A stretch of DNA of 9,944 nucleotides from Scatosoma sp045632265 (GTDB taxonomy: Bacteria > Bacillota > Clostridia > Christensenellales > Borkfalkiaceae): assembly GCA_045632265.1 (NCBI GenBank), contig JAZQWG010000024.1:1-9944 (forward strand). Direction: 5' to 3'. The position numbers and the translations under genes are program-made. Positions 1-6,721 of this stretch are shown one piece after another (positions within the stretch are counted from its first letter, which is position 1; every line of letters begins with the position of its first letter). The notes under the pieces are model-generated. The model saw nothing but the letters and a program-made list of their open reading frames with translations, did no database searches and had not been told where the DNA came from.

Positions 1-840
<840 letters not shown>

Positions 841-1131
841 TTCTCTTTATTTCTACTCGTCTTTACTCAAAAAATTCTATTTCTCTTTACTCGGCTAATC
901 CGTTTCTTGCAGCCAGAGCCTTAAAATTGCTTTTAACGTTCTTGCTTTATTAACCAAATTAGCTTTACTTTTCTTTAATATGAAAAATTTTTTGCCTTTT
1001 CGTACTCGTCTTTATTTATAATAAATAAAAACATTTTGACTAATTTTGCTATGCAGTTGTTAATCTTCTTATCTTGCTTCGCAACAGCGAAGTGCGTCAA
1101 AAAACGTCCCCGTTTAATCGACAGCCTAAAC
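841..1131 (-). other. 23S rRNA leader (transcribed spacer), no gene seen
   Basis: This AT-rich stretch lies between the 23S promoter and the mature 23S 5' end. I see no tRNA, no 16S 3' end and no credible coding region. It contains a 6-bp hairpin with a 4-nt loop (CTTCGC/GCGAAG, 1077-1092) and a 12-bp exact direct repeat, tactcgtcttta, at 854-865 and 1003-1014. It is also rich in AAAGA/GAGTAAAG motifs on the transcribed strand. It presumably carries the 5' half of the processing stem for 23S, whose 3' half would be outside the window. Confidence 0.6.
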
Positions 1132-1160
1132 ATAATAACATTTACAAAAAATATTGTCAA
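1132..1160 (-). promoter_or_regulatory. Sigma-A promoter for the 23S rRNA gene
   Basis: On the minus strand, TTGACA (1160-1155), a 17-bp spacer and TATTAT (1137-1132) give a near-consensus promoter. The DNA upstream of the -35 box (about 1161-1215) is dominated by A-tracts, as in UP elements of rRNA promoters. Transcription would start about 6 bases after the -10, at the GG of 1126/1125, a G start as is usual for growth-controlled Firmicute rRNA promoters. That gives a leader of about 285 nt before mature 23S. Confidence 0.8.
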
Positions 1161-1300
1161 GCGTATTTTTCAAACTTTTGCAATTTTTTTTGACTTTTTT
1201 CATTTTTTTCAAAAAAGCTGTTTTTTATACTCTTTCTTGGCTATTTTACACGCGTATATATATAATATGTCGCGCGCCAAAGAAAAGTTTCCATAAAAAA

Positions 1301-1318
1301 ACACGCCTATCGGCGCGT
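1301..1318 (-). terminator. Intrinsic terminator of the fmdB-like gene
   Basis: A 7-bp stem with a 4-nt loop (ACGCGCC / GGCGTGT on the minus strand, one G-T pair) is followed by seven T residues. It begins 2 bp after the stop codon of the FmdB-type gene. T and A tracts on both sides mean it could also work on the plus strand. It separates the FmdB-type gene from the 23S promoter. Confidence 0.85.
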
Positions 1319-1320
1319 TT

Positions 1321-1518
1321 TTATCGACAACCACCGCACGTTTTGCAATTGCCCGTGCACTTTTTCGTTTGTTTACCCGTCGAGGAAAACATCTCGCCCG
1401 AATAATCCCTTTCCGCTTTTTCGTTGCAATCAGGACAAGTTACTTCATCTAAATAACTTTTTACAAGTTCGTCAAACTTTTTCCCACACTTGGGGCATTT
1501 ATATTGCAAAAAGGGCAT
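1321..1518 (-). CDS. FmdB-family zinc-ribbon protein, 65 aa
   Basis: This is a short cytoplasmic protein of the FmdB/CxxC_CxxC regulatory-domain family. The N-terminus MPFLQYKCPKCGKKF is typical of the family. C8/C11 and C28/C31 form two CxxC knuckles of a zinc ribbon over about residues 1-40. The tail carries four more cysteines (C54, C58, C61, C64; spacing CX3CX2CX2C), possibly a second metal site, though Cys-rich tails occur in this family. The name comes from a regulator linked to formamidase in Methylophilus; the molecular role in Firmicutes is not established, and I assign no specific target. ATG at 1518 is preceded by GGAGAG about 9 bases upstream. The gene is monocistronic, with its own promoter at 1549-1577 and terminator at 1301-1318. 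Confidence 0.88.
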   Translation of the reverse strand: MPFLQYKCPKCGKKFDELVKSYLDEVTCPDCNEKAERDYSGEMFSSTGKQTKKCTGNCKTCGGCR

Positions 1519-1548
1519 TTTCGTTTCTCTCCGTCGTTTGATAGAAAC

Positions 1549-1577
1549 ATTATACCCCCTTACAAAGTTTTTGGCAA
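1549..1577 (-). promoter_or_regulatory. Sigma-A promoter of the fmdB-like gene
   Basis: On the minus strand TTGCCA (1577-1572), a 17-bp spacer and TATAAT (1554-1549) make a strong promoter about 30 bp upstream of the start codon. It lies just beyond the 3' end of the M1-like lipoprotein gene. I see no clear terminator hairpin between them, so read-through into fmdB is possible. Confidence 0.85.
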
Positions 1578-1588
1578 GCGTTTTTGCA

Positions 1589-1614
1589 CCGCTTTTTACA
1601 ACCGCTTTTTACAA
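1589..1614 (-). repeat. 13-bp tandem duplication over a stop codon
   Basis: Two perfect head-to-tail copies of ccgctttttacaa (1589-1601 and 1602-1614). On the minus strand the upstream copy (1602-1614) contains the stop codon of the M1-like lipoprotein gene and the other lies just past it. It looks like a recent slippage duplication in the 3' untranslated region. Confidence 0.8.
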
Positions 1615-3057
1615 CACGGCTTTGCCTTTTAGAAAGCTGTCGAAAAAGCCGTACACGTCCAAGCCCGTTTTCTCAAACGCACCCACCATTTCCCCTACGC
1701 CCACCCGCTTAAACGAGTTGTCGTGATAGTATTTCTTAAGCGCCGCATAAAACTTCTTATCCCCAACGCTTTTGCGCAACGTATCGAACATTACAACGCT
1801 TTTATCTCGCACAAGGCATTGATATTCGTACTCGCTGGCAAAATCTTTCAAGTGGCGAATCATCGCCGTATCCGTCCGACCAAGCACCGAGCCGTACACG
1901 TCGTAATAGGAGCGATATTCCTTCAAGCAATCCGCCACGGCGCGCGCCCTTTTCACGCCGTATTTTTCATATTCTTCCAAAAAGCAAAGGGCGGAATATC
2001 CCGACAATCCTTCCCCTTGCCACGCATTTTCTATCCCGTCGCTGCCCACAACCGCTTGCCACCATTGTCCCGCCGTCAAGCTTGCAATCGTGCGAGCCTT
2101 ATCCCCCTTTGCCGTAGCCGAAATCATCGCCAAAGCGGGATACGTTTCCCCGTCCATGCACAGCCCCGTTTGCACCACGCTGTACGTGGGATAGGGGTAC
2201 CGCCCAAAAATCGCTTCATAGTACGCAAACGCTTCGCACGCCGCCGACAAATTCTCGCTTGCTCGCTCGTCGTCGAAAAAATAATAGACAATCTTTTTGC
2301 CGTTTACTTCCCCTTCTATCTTTTGAAAGCGTTCGGACAGCACCAAAGCAAAATCCCTGCCCCTATCAAGCGTAGCCGTGTATTCTTGCTTGCTTTCCAA
2401 AATTCGAGTAGAAATTTCCCTACCCGAAGATACTATCGTATATTCCTTGGGCGCTTTTACCGTCACCGTAAACTGCGCGCAATCGGCGTAAAAGGGCGAG
2501 CCTATATCGTAATACGCCGTTTCGTAAAAACCGCCCCCTTTCAGCCCGCAAAGGATAGGGAAAAAGTTTCCCAAATTGACGGCGTATTCGCTTATCCCCG
2601 TGCGATGATTGACCTTGGCAAGGCGAACCATAAACGCAATATCTACCACCACTTTATCGTCGGGATAAAGGGGTTTTTCCAAATACACGCACAGCACGTT
2701 TTTATCTTCCCCACACACTTCCCAGCTCTTTGCGCCGTTGACGGAAGAAATTACCATTTCGCCGTAGCTTTCCCCCGCATAGTACGCAGCCCCGCTAAGC
2801 GTTTTAGAAATAGGTTTATACAAGGCGTTTTGACGATAGGCGTTTGGGTACAACGCAAATTTAAGGCAGGATAATTCTTCGCTCGTCGAGTTTTCAAACG
2901 TCACCTTTTCAATGCCCGTCAACGTGCCGTTTTCGGGCACGTATTCCACCGTAATTTCGTATTTGCAAGCGAGCGTATCATTTTCCTTACAGCCGCCGAA
3001 AAAGGCGCACAGCAGCGAGAAAATAACCACCGCCAAACATAGACACAACTTTCTCAT
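1609..3057 (-). CDS. M1 aminopeptidase-like lipoprotein, catalytic residues lost
   Basis: 482 aa. Residues 1-22 are a lipoprotein signal peptide (basic MRK, hydrophobic core, FGGC with lipidated C23), so the protein should be anchored on the outer face of the membrane. Residues about 30-250 fit the N-terminal beta domain of M1 peptidases, and about 265-480 the thermolysin-like and C-terminal parts: YPYPTY, QWWQAVVGSDG and a typical C-terminal stretch ending FFDSFLKG. The HEXXH zinc helix is replaced by SLTAG (326-330), yet E349, the third zinc ligand, sits at the exact canonical 18-residue spacing in WQGEGL. The substrate-binding G-x-M-E-N/Y motif reads GETYP (303-307), and the catalytic tyrosine of YxxxVYxKG is R417 (YQCLVRDKS). 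The fold is thus kept but catalysis should be absent. The function is unknown; a binding or structural role is an inference. ATG at 3057 has a G-rich site (GGGGGG) 5-10 bases upstream. The gene appears monocistronic. Confidence 0.8.
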   Translation of the reverse strand: MRKLCLCLAVVIFSLLCAFFGGCKENDTLACKYEITVEYVPENGTLTGIEKVTFENSTSEELSCLKFALYPNAYRQNALYKPISKTLSGAAYYAGESYGEMVISSVNGAKSWEVCGEDKNVLCVYLEKPLYPDDKVVVDIAFMVRLAKVNHRTGISEYAVNLGNFFPILCGLKGGGFYETAYYDIGSPFYADCAQFTVTVKAPKEYTIVSSGREISTRILESKQEYTATLDRGRDFALVLSERFQKIEGEVNGKKIVYYFFDDERASENLSAACEAFAYYEAIFGRYPYPTYSVVQTGLCMDGETYPALAMISATAKGDKARTIASLTAGQWWQAVVGSDGIENAWQGEGLSGYSALCFLEEYEKYGVKRARAVADCLKEYRSYYDVYGSVLGRTDTAMIRHLKDFASEYEYQCLVRDKSVVMFDTLRKSVGDKKFYAALKKYYHDNSFKRVGVGEMVGAFEKTGLDVYGFFDSFLKGKAVL

Positions 3058-3077
3058 TTCGCCCCCCGTATCGACAT

Positions 3078-3083
3078 ATTATA
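3078..3083 (-). promoter_or_regulatory. Probable -10 box of the M1-like lipoprotein gene
   Basis: A perfect TATAAT on the minus strand lies 20 bp upstream of the start codon, but there is no good -35 box at 16-18 bp (the sequence there is GCATAC). It would give a leader of roughly 14 nt. The region also lies between a terminator and the gene, so a promoter is expected here; a helper activator is possible. Confidence 0.5.
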
Positions 3084-3112
3084 TGCGCGAAGAAAAAGGG
3101 GTATGCGTGAAA

Positions 3113-3141
3113 ACGCCCAAGCGGGCAAACCGCTTGGGCGT
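3113..3141 (-). terminator. Terminator of the SpoIIQ-like gene
   Basis: A perfect 12-bp inverted repeat (ACGCCCAAGCGG, 3113-3124; CCGCTTGGGCGT, 3130-3141) with a 5-nt loop is followed on the minus strand by TTTTC. It starts 7 bp after the stop codon at 3149. Confidence 0.9.
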
Positions 3142-3148
3142 ACGATAT

Positions 3149-3817
3149 TTATTTTTCTTCCAACGTAAGATAGCCGGACGGATCGACGCTGACGTCGTTT
3201 TTCACAATTTCAAAATGCAAGTGCGCGCCTTGTTTATATTCCTTTCCGCAAGGCTCGGCAACCGTTGCAATCACGTCACCCTTTTTCACTTTTACGCCCG
3301 CTTTCAAGCCGTCCGTTTCCGTCACGAAACAGTACACCGACTTCAAGCCGTTGCCGTGATCAATAGTGATTTGCGTACCTACGAGCAAATCGTCTTTATA
3401 CACGCTTTCCACTACGCCGTCGTCCACCGCAAGCACTTTTGCGCCCACTTCAGCAGCAAAGTCCATGCCCGTATGCTCGTAATAGCTATTAAGGGTCGTG
3501 TTATGGTGAAAGCCGTGTTCTTGCGAAACGCTTGAGGATGCCACGGGCACAATCATGCCTTCAGGCTGGGTGGAAACTTGTTCGTCTTCATTTTCTTCCC
3601 TATCGCTTGGCAAACTTTCTTCGGGAATAATTTGGTTGTTCGCTTGGTTTTCCACTACGGGCGTATCCTTCCCCGAAATCACTACCGCCAAAATCACGAT
3701 AACGGCAAGCGCCACGGCGCAACCGATTGCCGTCGTCATATAAAATTTCTTTTCGCCGCTTATCTTTTTCTTCTTGTTATCCCTTTTTTCCATTTCCTTT
3801 TCCTTGTGTTCTTGCAT
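3149..3817 (-). CDS. spoIIQ: SpoIIQ-like membrane-anchored M23 (LytM) protein, 222 aa
   Basis: A short, very basic cytoplasmic N-terminus (1-25) is followed by one membrane segment (about 26-48), an acidic linker (about 49-85) and a C-terminal LytM/M23 domain (about 86-220). Zinc-ligand positions are present: H115 and D119 in HTGMD, and H201 with H199 in AHLHFE. The conserved Y-x-H that supplies a catalytic histidine in LytM is Y162-C-F164, so the active site is incomplete. SpoIIQ, made in the forespore, pairs with SpoIIIAH across the intermembrane space during engulfment; many SpoIIQ proteins have altered M23 sites. The topology, size, degenerate site and a sigma-F-like promoter at 3851-3879 all support SpoIIQ. 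The alternative is a general M23 cell-wall factor. The start is ATG 3817, with GGAGGAG 8 bases upstream. A terminator follows at 3113-3141. Confidence 0.72.
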   Translation of the reverse strand: MQEHKEKEMEKRDNKKKKISGEKKFYMTTAIGCAVALAVIVILAVVISGKDTPVVENQANNQIIPEESLPSDREENEDEQVSTQPEGMIVPVASSSVSQEHGFHHNTTLNSYYEHTGMDFAAEVGAKVLAVDDGVVESVYKDDLLVGTQITIDHGNGLKSVYCFVTETDGLKAGVKVKKGDVIATVAEPCGKEYKQGAHLHFEIVKNDVSVDPSGYLTLEEK

Positions 3818-3850
3818 ATTTTTTACTCCTCCGAAAAACTTGGTATGTAG

Positions 3851-3879
3851 ATGTTTCCCGTCCTTTCCCCTTTTTATAC
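3851..3879 (-). promoter_or_regulatory. Sigma-F-like promoter of the SpoIIQ-like gene
   Basis: On the minus strand GTATA (3879-3875), a 15-bp spacer and GGGAAACAT (3859-3851). This matches the forespore sigma-F pattern (GYATA, about 15 bp, GGnnAnAnT) at every fixed position but one. The -35 element begins 8 bp past the stop codon of the upstream gene, and transcription would start about 30 nt before the start codon. Confidence 0.65.
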
Positions 3880-3886
3880 GGAAAAG

Positions 3887-4321
3887 TTAAAACCCGCCGA
3901 AAATAATAGGCGAGCCAAGCGCACAACCACCTTTTGAAATGGCAATATGCAAGTTTACTTTGCGCCCGTTTACCATAATCCCTTCCCCAAGCGTAGGCGA
4001 AAAACAATAATACGAGCGCACGCCGTCGATTTCTTCTTCAAACAAGACTTGCGCCGCAAAATCGCTCAACACGCCTTCTACAAAATTTTCGCTTTCGCCG
4101 TCAAGATACACGCTTTCGCCGCGCACACGGAAAATTTCAAGCACGGACAAGTGCTTTTTTTGCAAGCTTTGCGAACTTTGACTGTCCAAATAGAAAACTC
4201 TATTCCCGCCGTACTTGGAAAATTTATCCACGCCCCCTATCGCCACTACACCCAAAAGCATTATCGCAAGCAACAACGCAAGGACAATCGAAAGGGTGTT
4301 TTTTAACCGCCAACGCCACAT
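3887..4321 (-). CDS. Small membrane-anchored protein next to SpoIIQ-like gene, 144 aa
   Basis: I do not firmly recognise this protein. It starts MWRWRLKN, has one membrane segment (about residues 9-29) and then an extracytoplasmic domain of about 110 residues with mixed alpha/beta character ending GSPIIFGGF. The start is ATG 4321, not the in-frame ATG at 4339: GGGAGGG lies 7 bases before 4321, and the 4339 codon lies upstream of that site, so its reading frame would run through the ribosome binding site. The gene has a sigma-F-like promoter (4355-4383) and lies 69 bp upstream of the SpoIIQ-like gene on the same strand, so it is probably made in the forespore too. In Bacillus, ywmB lies near spoIID and spoIIQ, and a distant YwmB relationship is possible but unproven. 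Its ribosome binding site is buried in the hairpin at 4326-4357. Confidence 0.7.
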   Translation of the reverse strand: MWRWRLKNTLSIVLALLLAIMLLGVVAIGGVDKFSKYGGNRVFYLDSQSSQSLQKKHLSVLEIFRVRGESVYLDGESENFVEGVLSDFAAQVLFEEEIDGVRSYYCFSPTLGEGIMVNGRKVNLHIAISKGGCALGSPIIFGGF

Positions 4322-4325
4322 GAAA

Positions 4326-4357
4326 AATCCCTCCCGCATACTTTTGCGAAAGGGATT
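4326..4357 (-). terminator. Terminator-like hairpin that buries the next gene's ribosome binding site
   Basis: On the minus strand a 13-bp stem (AATCCCTTTCGCA / TGCGGGAGGGATT, two G-U pairs) with a 6-nt loop is followed by TTTC, with the T-tract starting inside the stem. It lies after the HIT gene and would end the prmA operon. Its 3' arm contains GGGAGGG, the ribosome binding site of the 144-aa gene starting at 4321. The start site of the sigma-F-like promoter (about 4348) falls inside the 5' arm, so only read-through RNA would form the whole hairpin. Confidence 0.8.
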
Positions 4358-4383
4358 ATTGACTAATATTCTATTTTCTATAC
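4355..4383 (-). promoter_or_regulatory. Sigma-F-like promoter of the 144-aa membrane protein gene
   Basis: On the minus strand GTATA (4383-4379), a 15-bp spacer and GTCAATAAT (4363-4355). It has the same -35 box and spacing as the promoter at 3851-3879. The -10 differs from GGnnAnAnT only at the second G. It lies directly downstream of the HIT gene stop codon. Confidence 0.5.
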
Positions 4384-4390
4384 AACGAGA

Positions 4391-4726
4391 TTAAAAATCG
4401 CCGAGCTTTTCACCGCCGAGCAAGTGGATGTGCAAGTGGTGCACCGTTTGCCCGCCGTTTTCGCCTTGGTTGATGATGATACGATAACCTTCGCCCAAGC
4501 CAAGCTCGTCTTTGATTTGCGCAATCTTCGTAAAGCAATATTTCAAAATGTCGCTTTTTTCTTCGTCCATTTCGTCAAGCAACGCAAAGTGCGTTTTAGG
4601 GATACAAAGATAGTGCAATTTCGCTTTCGGTTCGATATCACGAATCACAATCATCTTATCGTCTTCGTACAATCTCGGCGAAGGAATTACCCCCGCGATA
4701 ATCTTACAAAAAATACAGTTTTCCAT
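4391..4726 (-). CDS. HIT-family nucleotide hydrolase (HINT/PKCI type), 111 aa
   Basis: A compact cytoplasmic histidine-triad protein. The N-terminus MENCIFCKIIAGVIPS is typical of the HINT branch. The triad H97-L-H99-I-H101 lies in GQTVHHLHIHLLGG, with the middle histidine expected to be the nucleophile in purine nucleoside phosphoramidate or AMP-ester hydrolysis. The length is normal and the protein looks intact. ATG 4726 has AAGGAG 7 bases upstream; the preceding TAA stop of mtaB overlaps this ribosome binding site, so translation is probably coupled. It is the last gene of the prmA operon. HIT genes commonly follow mtaB in Clostridia; the cellular substrate is not known. Confidence 0.95.
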   Translation of the reverse strand: MENCIFCKIIAGVIPSPRLYEDDKMIVIRDIEPKAKLHYLCIPKTHFALLDEMDEEKSDILKYCFTKIAQIKDELGLGEGYRIIINQGENGGQTVHHLHIHLLGGEKLGDF

Positions 4727-4737
4727 GGCAGTTCTCC

Positions 4738-5994
4738 TTATATAATCTCGGCTTTTACGCCGTCTTGATACAGTTCTTTCACACGCACGCGCGTTAAGTT
4801 TTTGTCCGTTTCGCCTATCGCATACACACGAATATAATTTTCCGCATACCCTTCCACCACGCCGTCAATCGTGCGTTCGGGCAAGATAACGAGTTCTTTT
4901 CCGATAAAGCTTTGCAAATACTTTTCCTTTTGCTTTGCGCCCGCTTGCAAAATGCGTTCCACACGCTCTTTTTTGAGCGCCGAAGGGAGTTCTTTATACT
5001 TTTTGTAGGCGTTCGTCCCCTCTCTTGGAGAATAGGGAAAGGCGTGGATTTGCGAAAAGCCCGCTTCTTCCACTATCTTCAAAGACTGAAGAAAATCCTC
5101 TTCCGTTTCGGTGGGGAATCCTACGATAATATCCGTCGTAATGCCCGCGTTTGGAAAGGTTTGATAAATCATTTCGCATTTGTCCAAATACTCTTCACGG
5201 GTGTAATGACGATTCATGCTTTTAAGCACCGTGTTGCTGCCGCTTTGCAAGGATAAATGGAAGTGCGGGGCAAAGTTTGGCATACTTTTCAAGGTTTGCA
5301 AAAAGCGGGGCGTAATCATGCTAACTTCCATCGAGCCAAGTCGAATACGAGTGGGCATATCCTTTAAGGCGAACAGCAAATCGCTGATATCTTTGCCGCT
5401 TTCGTCTTTGTACGCAGACAAATCAATGCCCGTCAAAACCGTTTCAAGCGCCGTGCCCTTTTGCACTTCTTCCACAATGCTTTCCACCTTTCTACAACGG
5501 CTTCTACCACGCAAAAAAGGAATTACGCAATAGGAACAAAAACGATTGCAACCGTCTTGGATTTTAACGAAATTTCTCGTTTTTAAGCACTCGGGCAAGG
5601 GCATTTCTTCATACGTAGTGCCATCTTCTCGCGTTTGCACGCCCGCAACTTCTTGCGCAAAGCCCGCCTTTACGATTTCAAGCACACGGTTTTTTCCTTG
5701 CGCGCCCACCACCGCAAACACGCCCTCTTTTTCTAAAAAGGATTGCGGATTTTTTTGCGAGGCGCAGCCGCAAACAATCACTTTGGCTTGGGGGTTAAAC
5801 TTCAACGCTCTGCCTATCGTTTGACGGCTTTTTCTCTCCGCTTCCGCCGTCACGGCACACGTGTTGATGACGTATAAATCAGCATAGCCAAGTTCTCTTG
5901 AAACGTCGTAGCCAAGTTCTTTCAAGCCGTGAATAATCGAGCCGCTTTCTACATCGTTTACCTTACAACCAAGCGTAAAGACTACCGCCGTCAT
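4738..5994 (-). CDS. mtaB: tRNA (N6-L-threonylcarbamoyladenosine-37) methylthiotransferase MtaB
   Basis: A radical-SAM methylthiotransferase that converts t6A37 to ms2t6A37 in ANN-decoding tRNAs. The N-terminal UPF0004 domain holds three cluster cysteines (C10 in TLGCKVN, C46 in NTCAV, C77 in CGCAS). The radical-SAM motif C149NRFC153SYC156 follows, then the SAM core, and a TRAM domain at about 355-418 for tRNA binding. The KVND after C10 fits the MtaB branch better than MiaB or RimO. Length is 418 aa, as usual. I place the start at ATG 5994 rather than GTG 6000: GGGAG is 7 bases before the ATG but only 1 base before the GTG. The ATG forms an ATGA overlap with the rsmE stop, indicating translational coupling. 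Confidence 0.95.
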   Translation of the reverse strand: MTAVVFTLGCKVNDVESGSIIHGLKELGYDVSRELGYADLYVINTCAVTAEAERKSRQTIGRALKFNPQAKVIVCGCASQKNPQSFLEKEGVFAVVGAQGKNRVLEIVKAGFAQEVAGVQTREDGTTYEEMPLPECLKTRNFVKIQDGCNRFCSYCVIPFLRGRSRCRKVESIVEEVQKGTALETVLTGIDLSAYKDESGKDISDLLFALKDMPTRIRLGSMEVSMITPRFLQTLKSMPNFAPHFHLSLQSGSNTVLKSMNRHYTREEYLDKCEMIYQTFPNAGITTDIIVGFPTETEEDFLQSLKIVEEAGFSQIHAFPYSPREGTNAYKKYKELPSALKKERVERILQAGAKQKEKYLQSFIGKELVILPERTIDGVVEGYAENYIRVYAIGETDKNLTRVRVKELYQDGVKAEII

Positions 5995-6710
5995 TGCCAC
6001 TCTCCCAAGGCAAACATAGCCACAGCCGTCAGCGACACCGCCGCCGTTTCCGCACGCAAAATGCGCTTGCCAAGCGTCACGTGTTTATAGCCAAGCGTAT
6101 GCGCTTTTTCCGCTTCGTCACGGGAAAAACCACCTTCGCTTCCTACCACGATTGAAGTGCTTCCAACAATTTTTTCCAAAGCAAGCTCGCTCTCGCTCGC
6201 AAATTCGCAAGCGAAAATTTTATTTTCGTAATCGCTTGCACTTTTGAGTGCCGCATCAAGCGTATCAAAATATTCAATCGTCGGCGCGGTGGCACGAAGG
6301 CATTGTTTTGCCGCTTCTTTTGCCACTTTGTTCAATCTTTCAAGCTTGTTTGCGTTCATATACGCCGAAGAAAATTCGGAAGAAAACACACCGATTTTCT
6401 TCACGCCAAGTTCCACCGCTTTTTGCACGATGAACTCGTTTTTGTCGGCGTTTTTAAGATAGCCAAACAAAAGACAAACGTCCGTTTTCGCTTCCCTTTC
6501 GCCCACTTCTTCACGGACGATATTGAGCAGCATGCGCTTTTTTTCCATTTGGGAAATGACCGCCGTGTATTCCTTGCCGCTGTTGTCAAGAAGAATTACT
6601 TCCGCACCCACGTTTAGACGGAGTACGTTTTTAGCGTGTTCAAATTCTTCCCCTTCAAGCGCCGTTATATCTTCAATTTTATCCACGAAAAAACGTTTTA
6701 ACGTAGACAT
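5991..6710 (-). CDS. rsmE: 16S rRNA (uracil-1498-N3)-methyltransferase RsmE
   Basis: 239 aa, a full-length member of the RsmE family (SPOUT superfamily), which methylates U1498 of 16S rRNA in the assembled 30S subunit. An N-terminal PUA-like RNA-binding region (about 1-70) precedes the knotted SPOUT domain. Diagnostic C-terminal motifs are VVGSEGGFSRDE and LGKRILRAETA, which form the SAM-binding knot. A family-typical NEFIVQKAVELGV segment lies near residue 115. ATG 6710 has AAAAGGGG ending 5 bases upstream. The gene starts 11 bp after prmA and its TGA overlaps the mtaB start by 4 bp. It is the second gene of the operon that begins at the 7694-7722 promoter. Confidence 0.96.
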   Translation of the reverse strand: MSTLKRFFVDKIEDITALEGEEFEHAKNVLRLNVGAEVILLDNSGKEYTAVISQMEKKRMLLNIVREEVGEREAKTDVCLLFGYLKNADKNEFIVQKAVELGVKKIGVFSSEFSSAYMNANKLERLNKVAKEAAKQCLRATAPTIEYFDTLDAALKSASDYENKIFACEFASESELALEKIVGSTSIVVGSEGGFSRDEAEKAHTLGYKHVTLGKRILRAETAAVSLTAVAMFALGEWQ

Positions 6711-6721
6711 ACTTACCCCTT

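Noticed and set aside
841..1131. tRNA-Ile or tRNA-Ala in the spacer next to 23S
   Set aside because: No cloverleaf, no TTCGA-type T-loop and no anticodon arm can be found on either strand.
1218..1275. A second minus-strand rRNA promoter upstream of the TTGACA/TATTAT pair
   Set aside because: The best pair (GCGACA and TAAAAT) has a 19-bp spacer, and other -10-like TATA motifs have no partner. The region is too AT-rich to trust such matches.
1723..2874. A 383-codon plus-strand open frame
   Set aside because: It is antisense to the M1-like lipoprotein, whose frame has a signal peptide, promoter and recognisable fold. The antisense product is low-complexity and basic with no domain.
2912..3535. 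A 207-codon plus-strand open frame across two minus-strand genes
   Set aside because: It crosses the terminator at 3113-3141 and the M23 catalytic region on the other strand, so it is a shadow frame.
4322..4339. Upstream ATG at 4339 as start of the 144-aa membrane protein
   Set aside because: It has no ribosome binding site of its own, and the following codons encode the GGGAGGG site that serves the ATG at 4321.
5995..6000. GTG at 6000 as start of mtaB
   Set aside because: The GGGAG site is 1 base from the GTG but 7 from the ATG at 5994, which also gives an ATGA overlap and the usual MtaB N-terminus.
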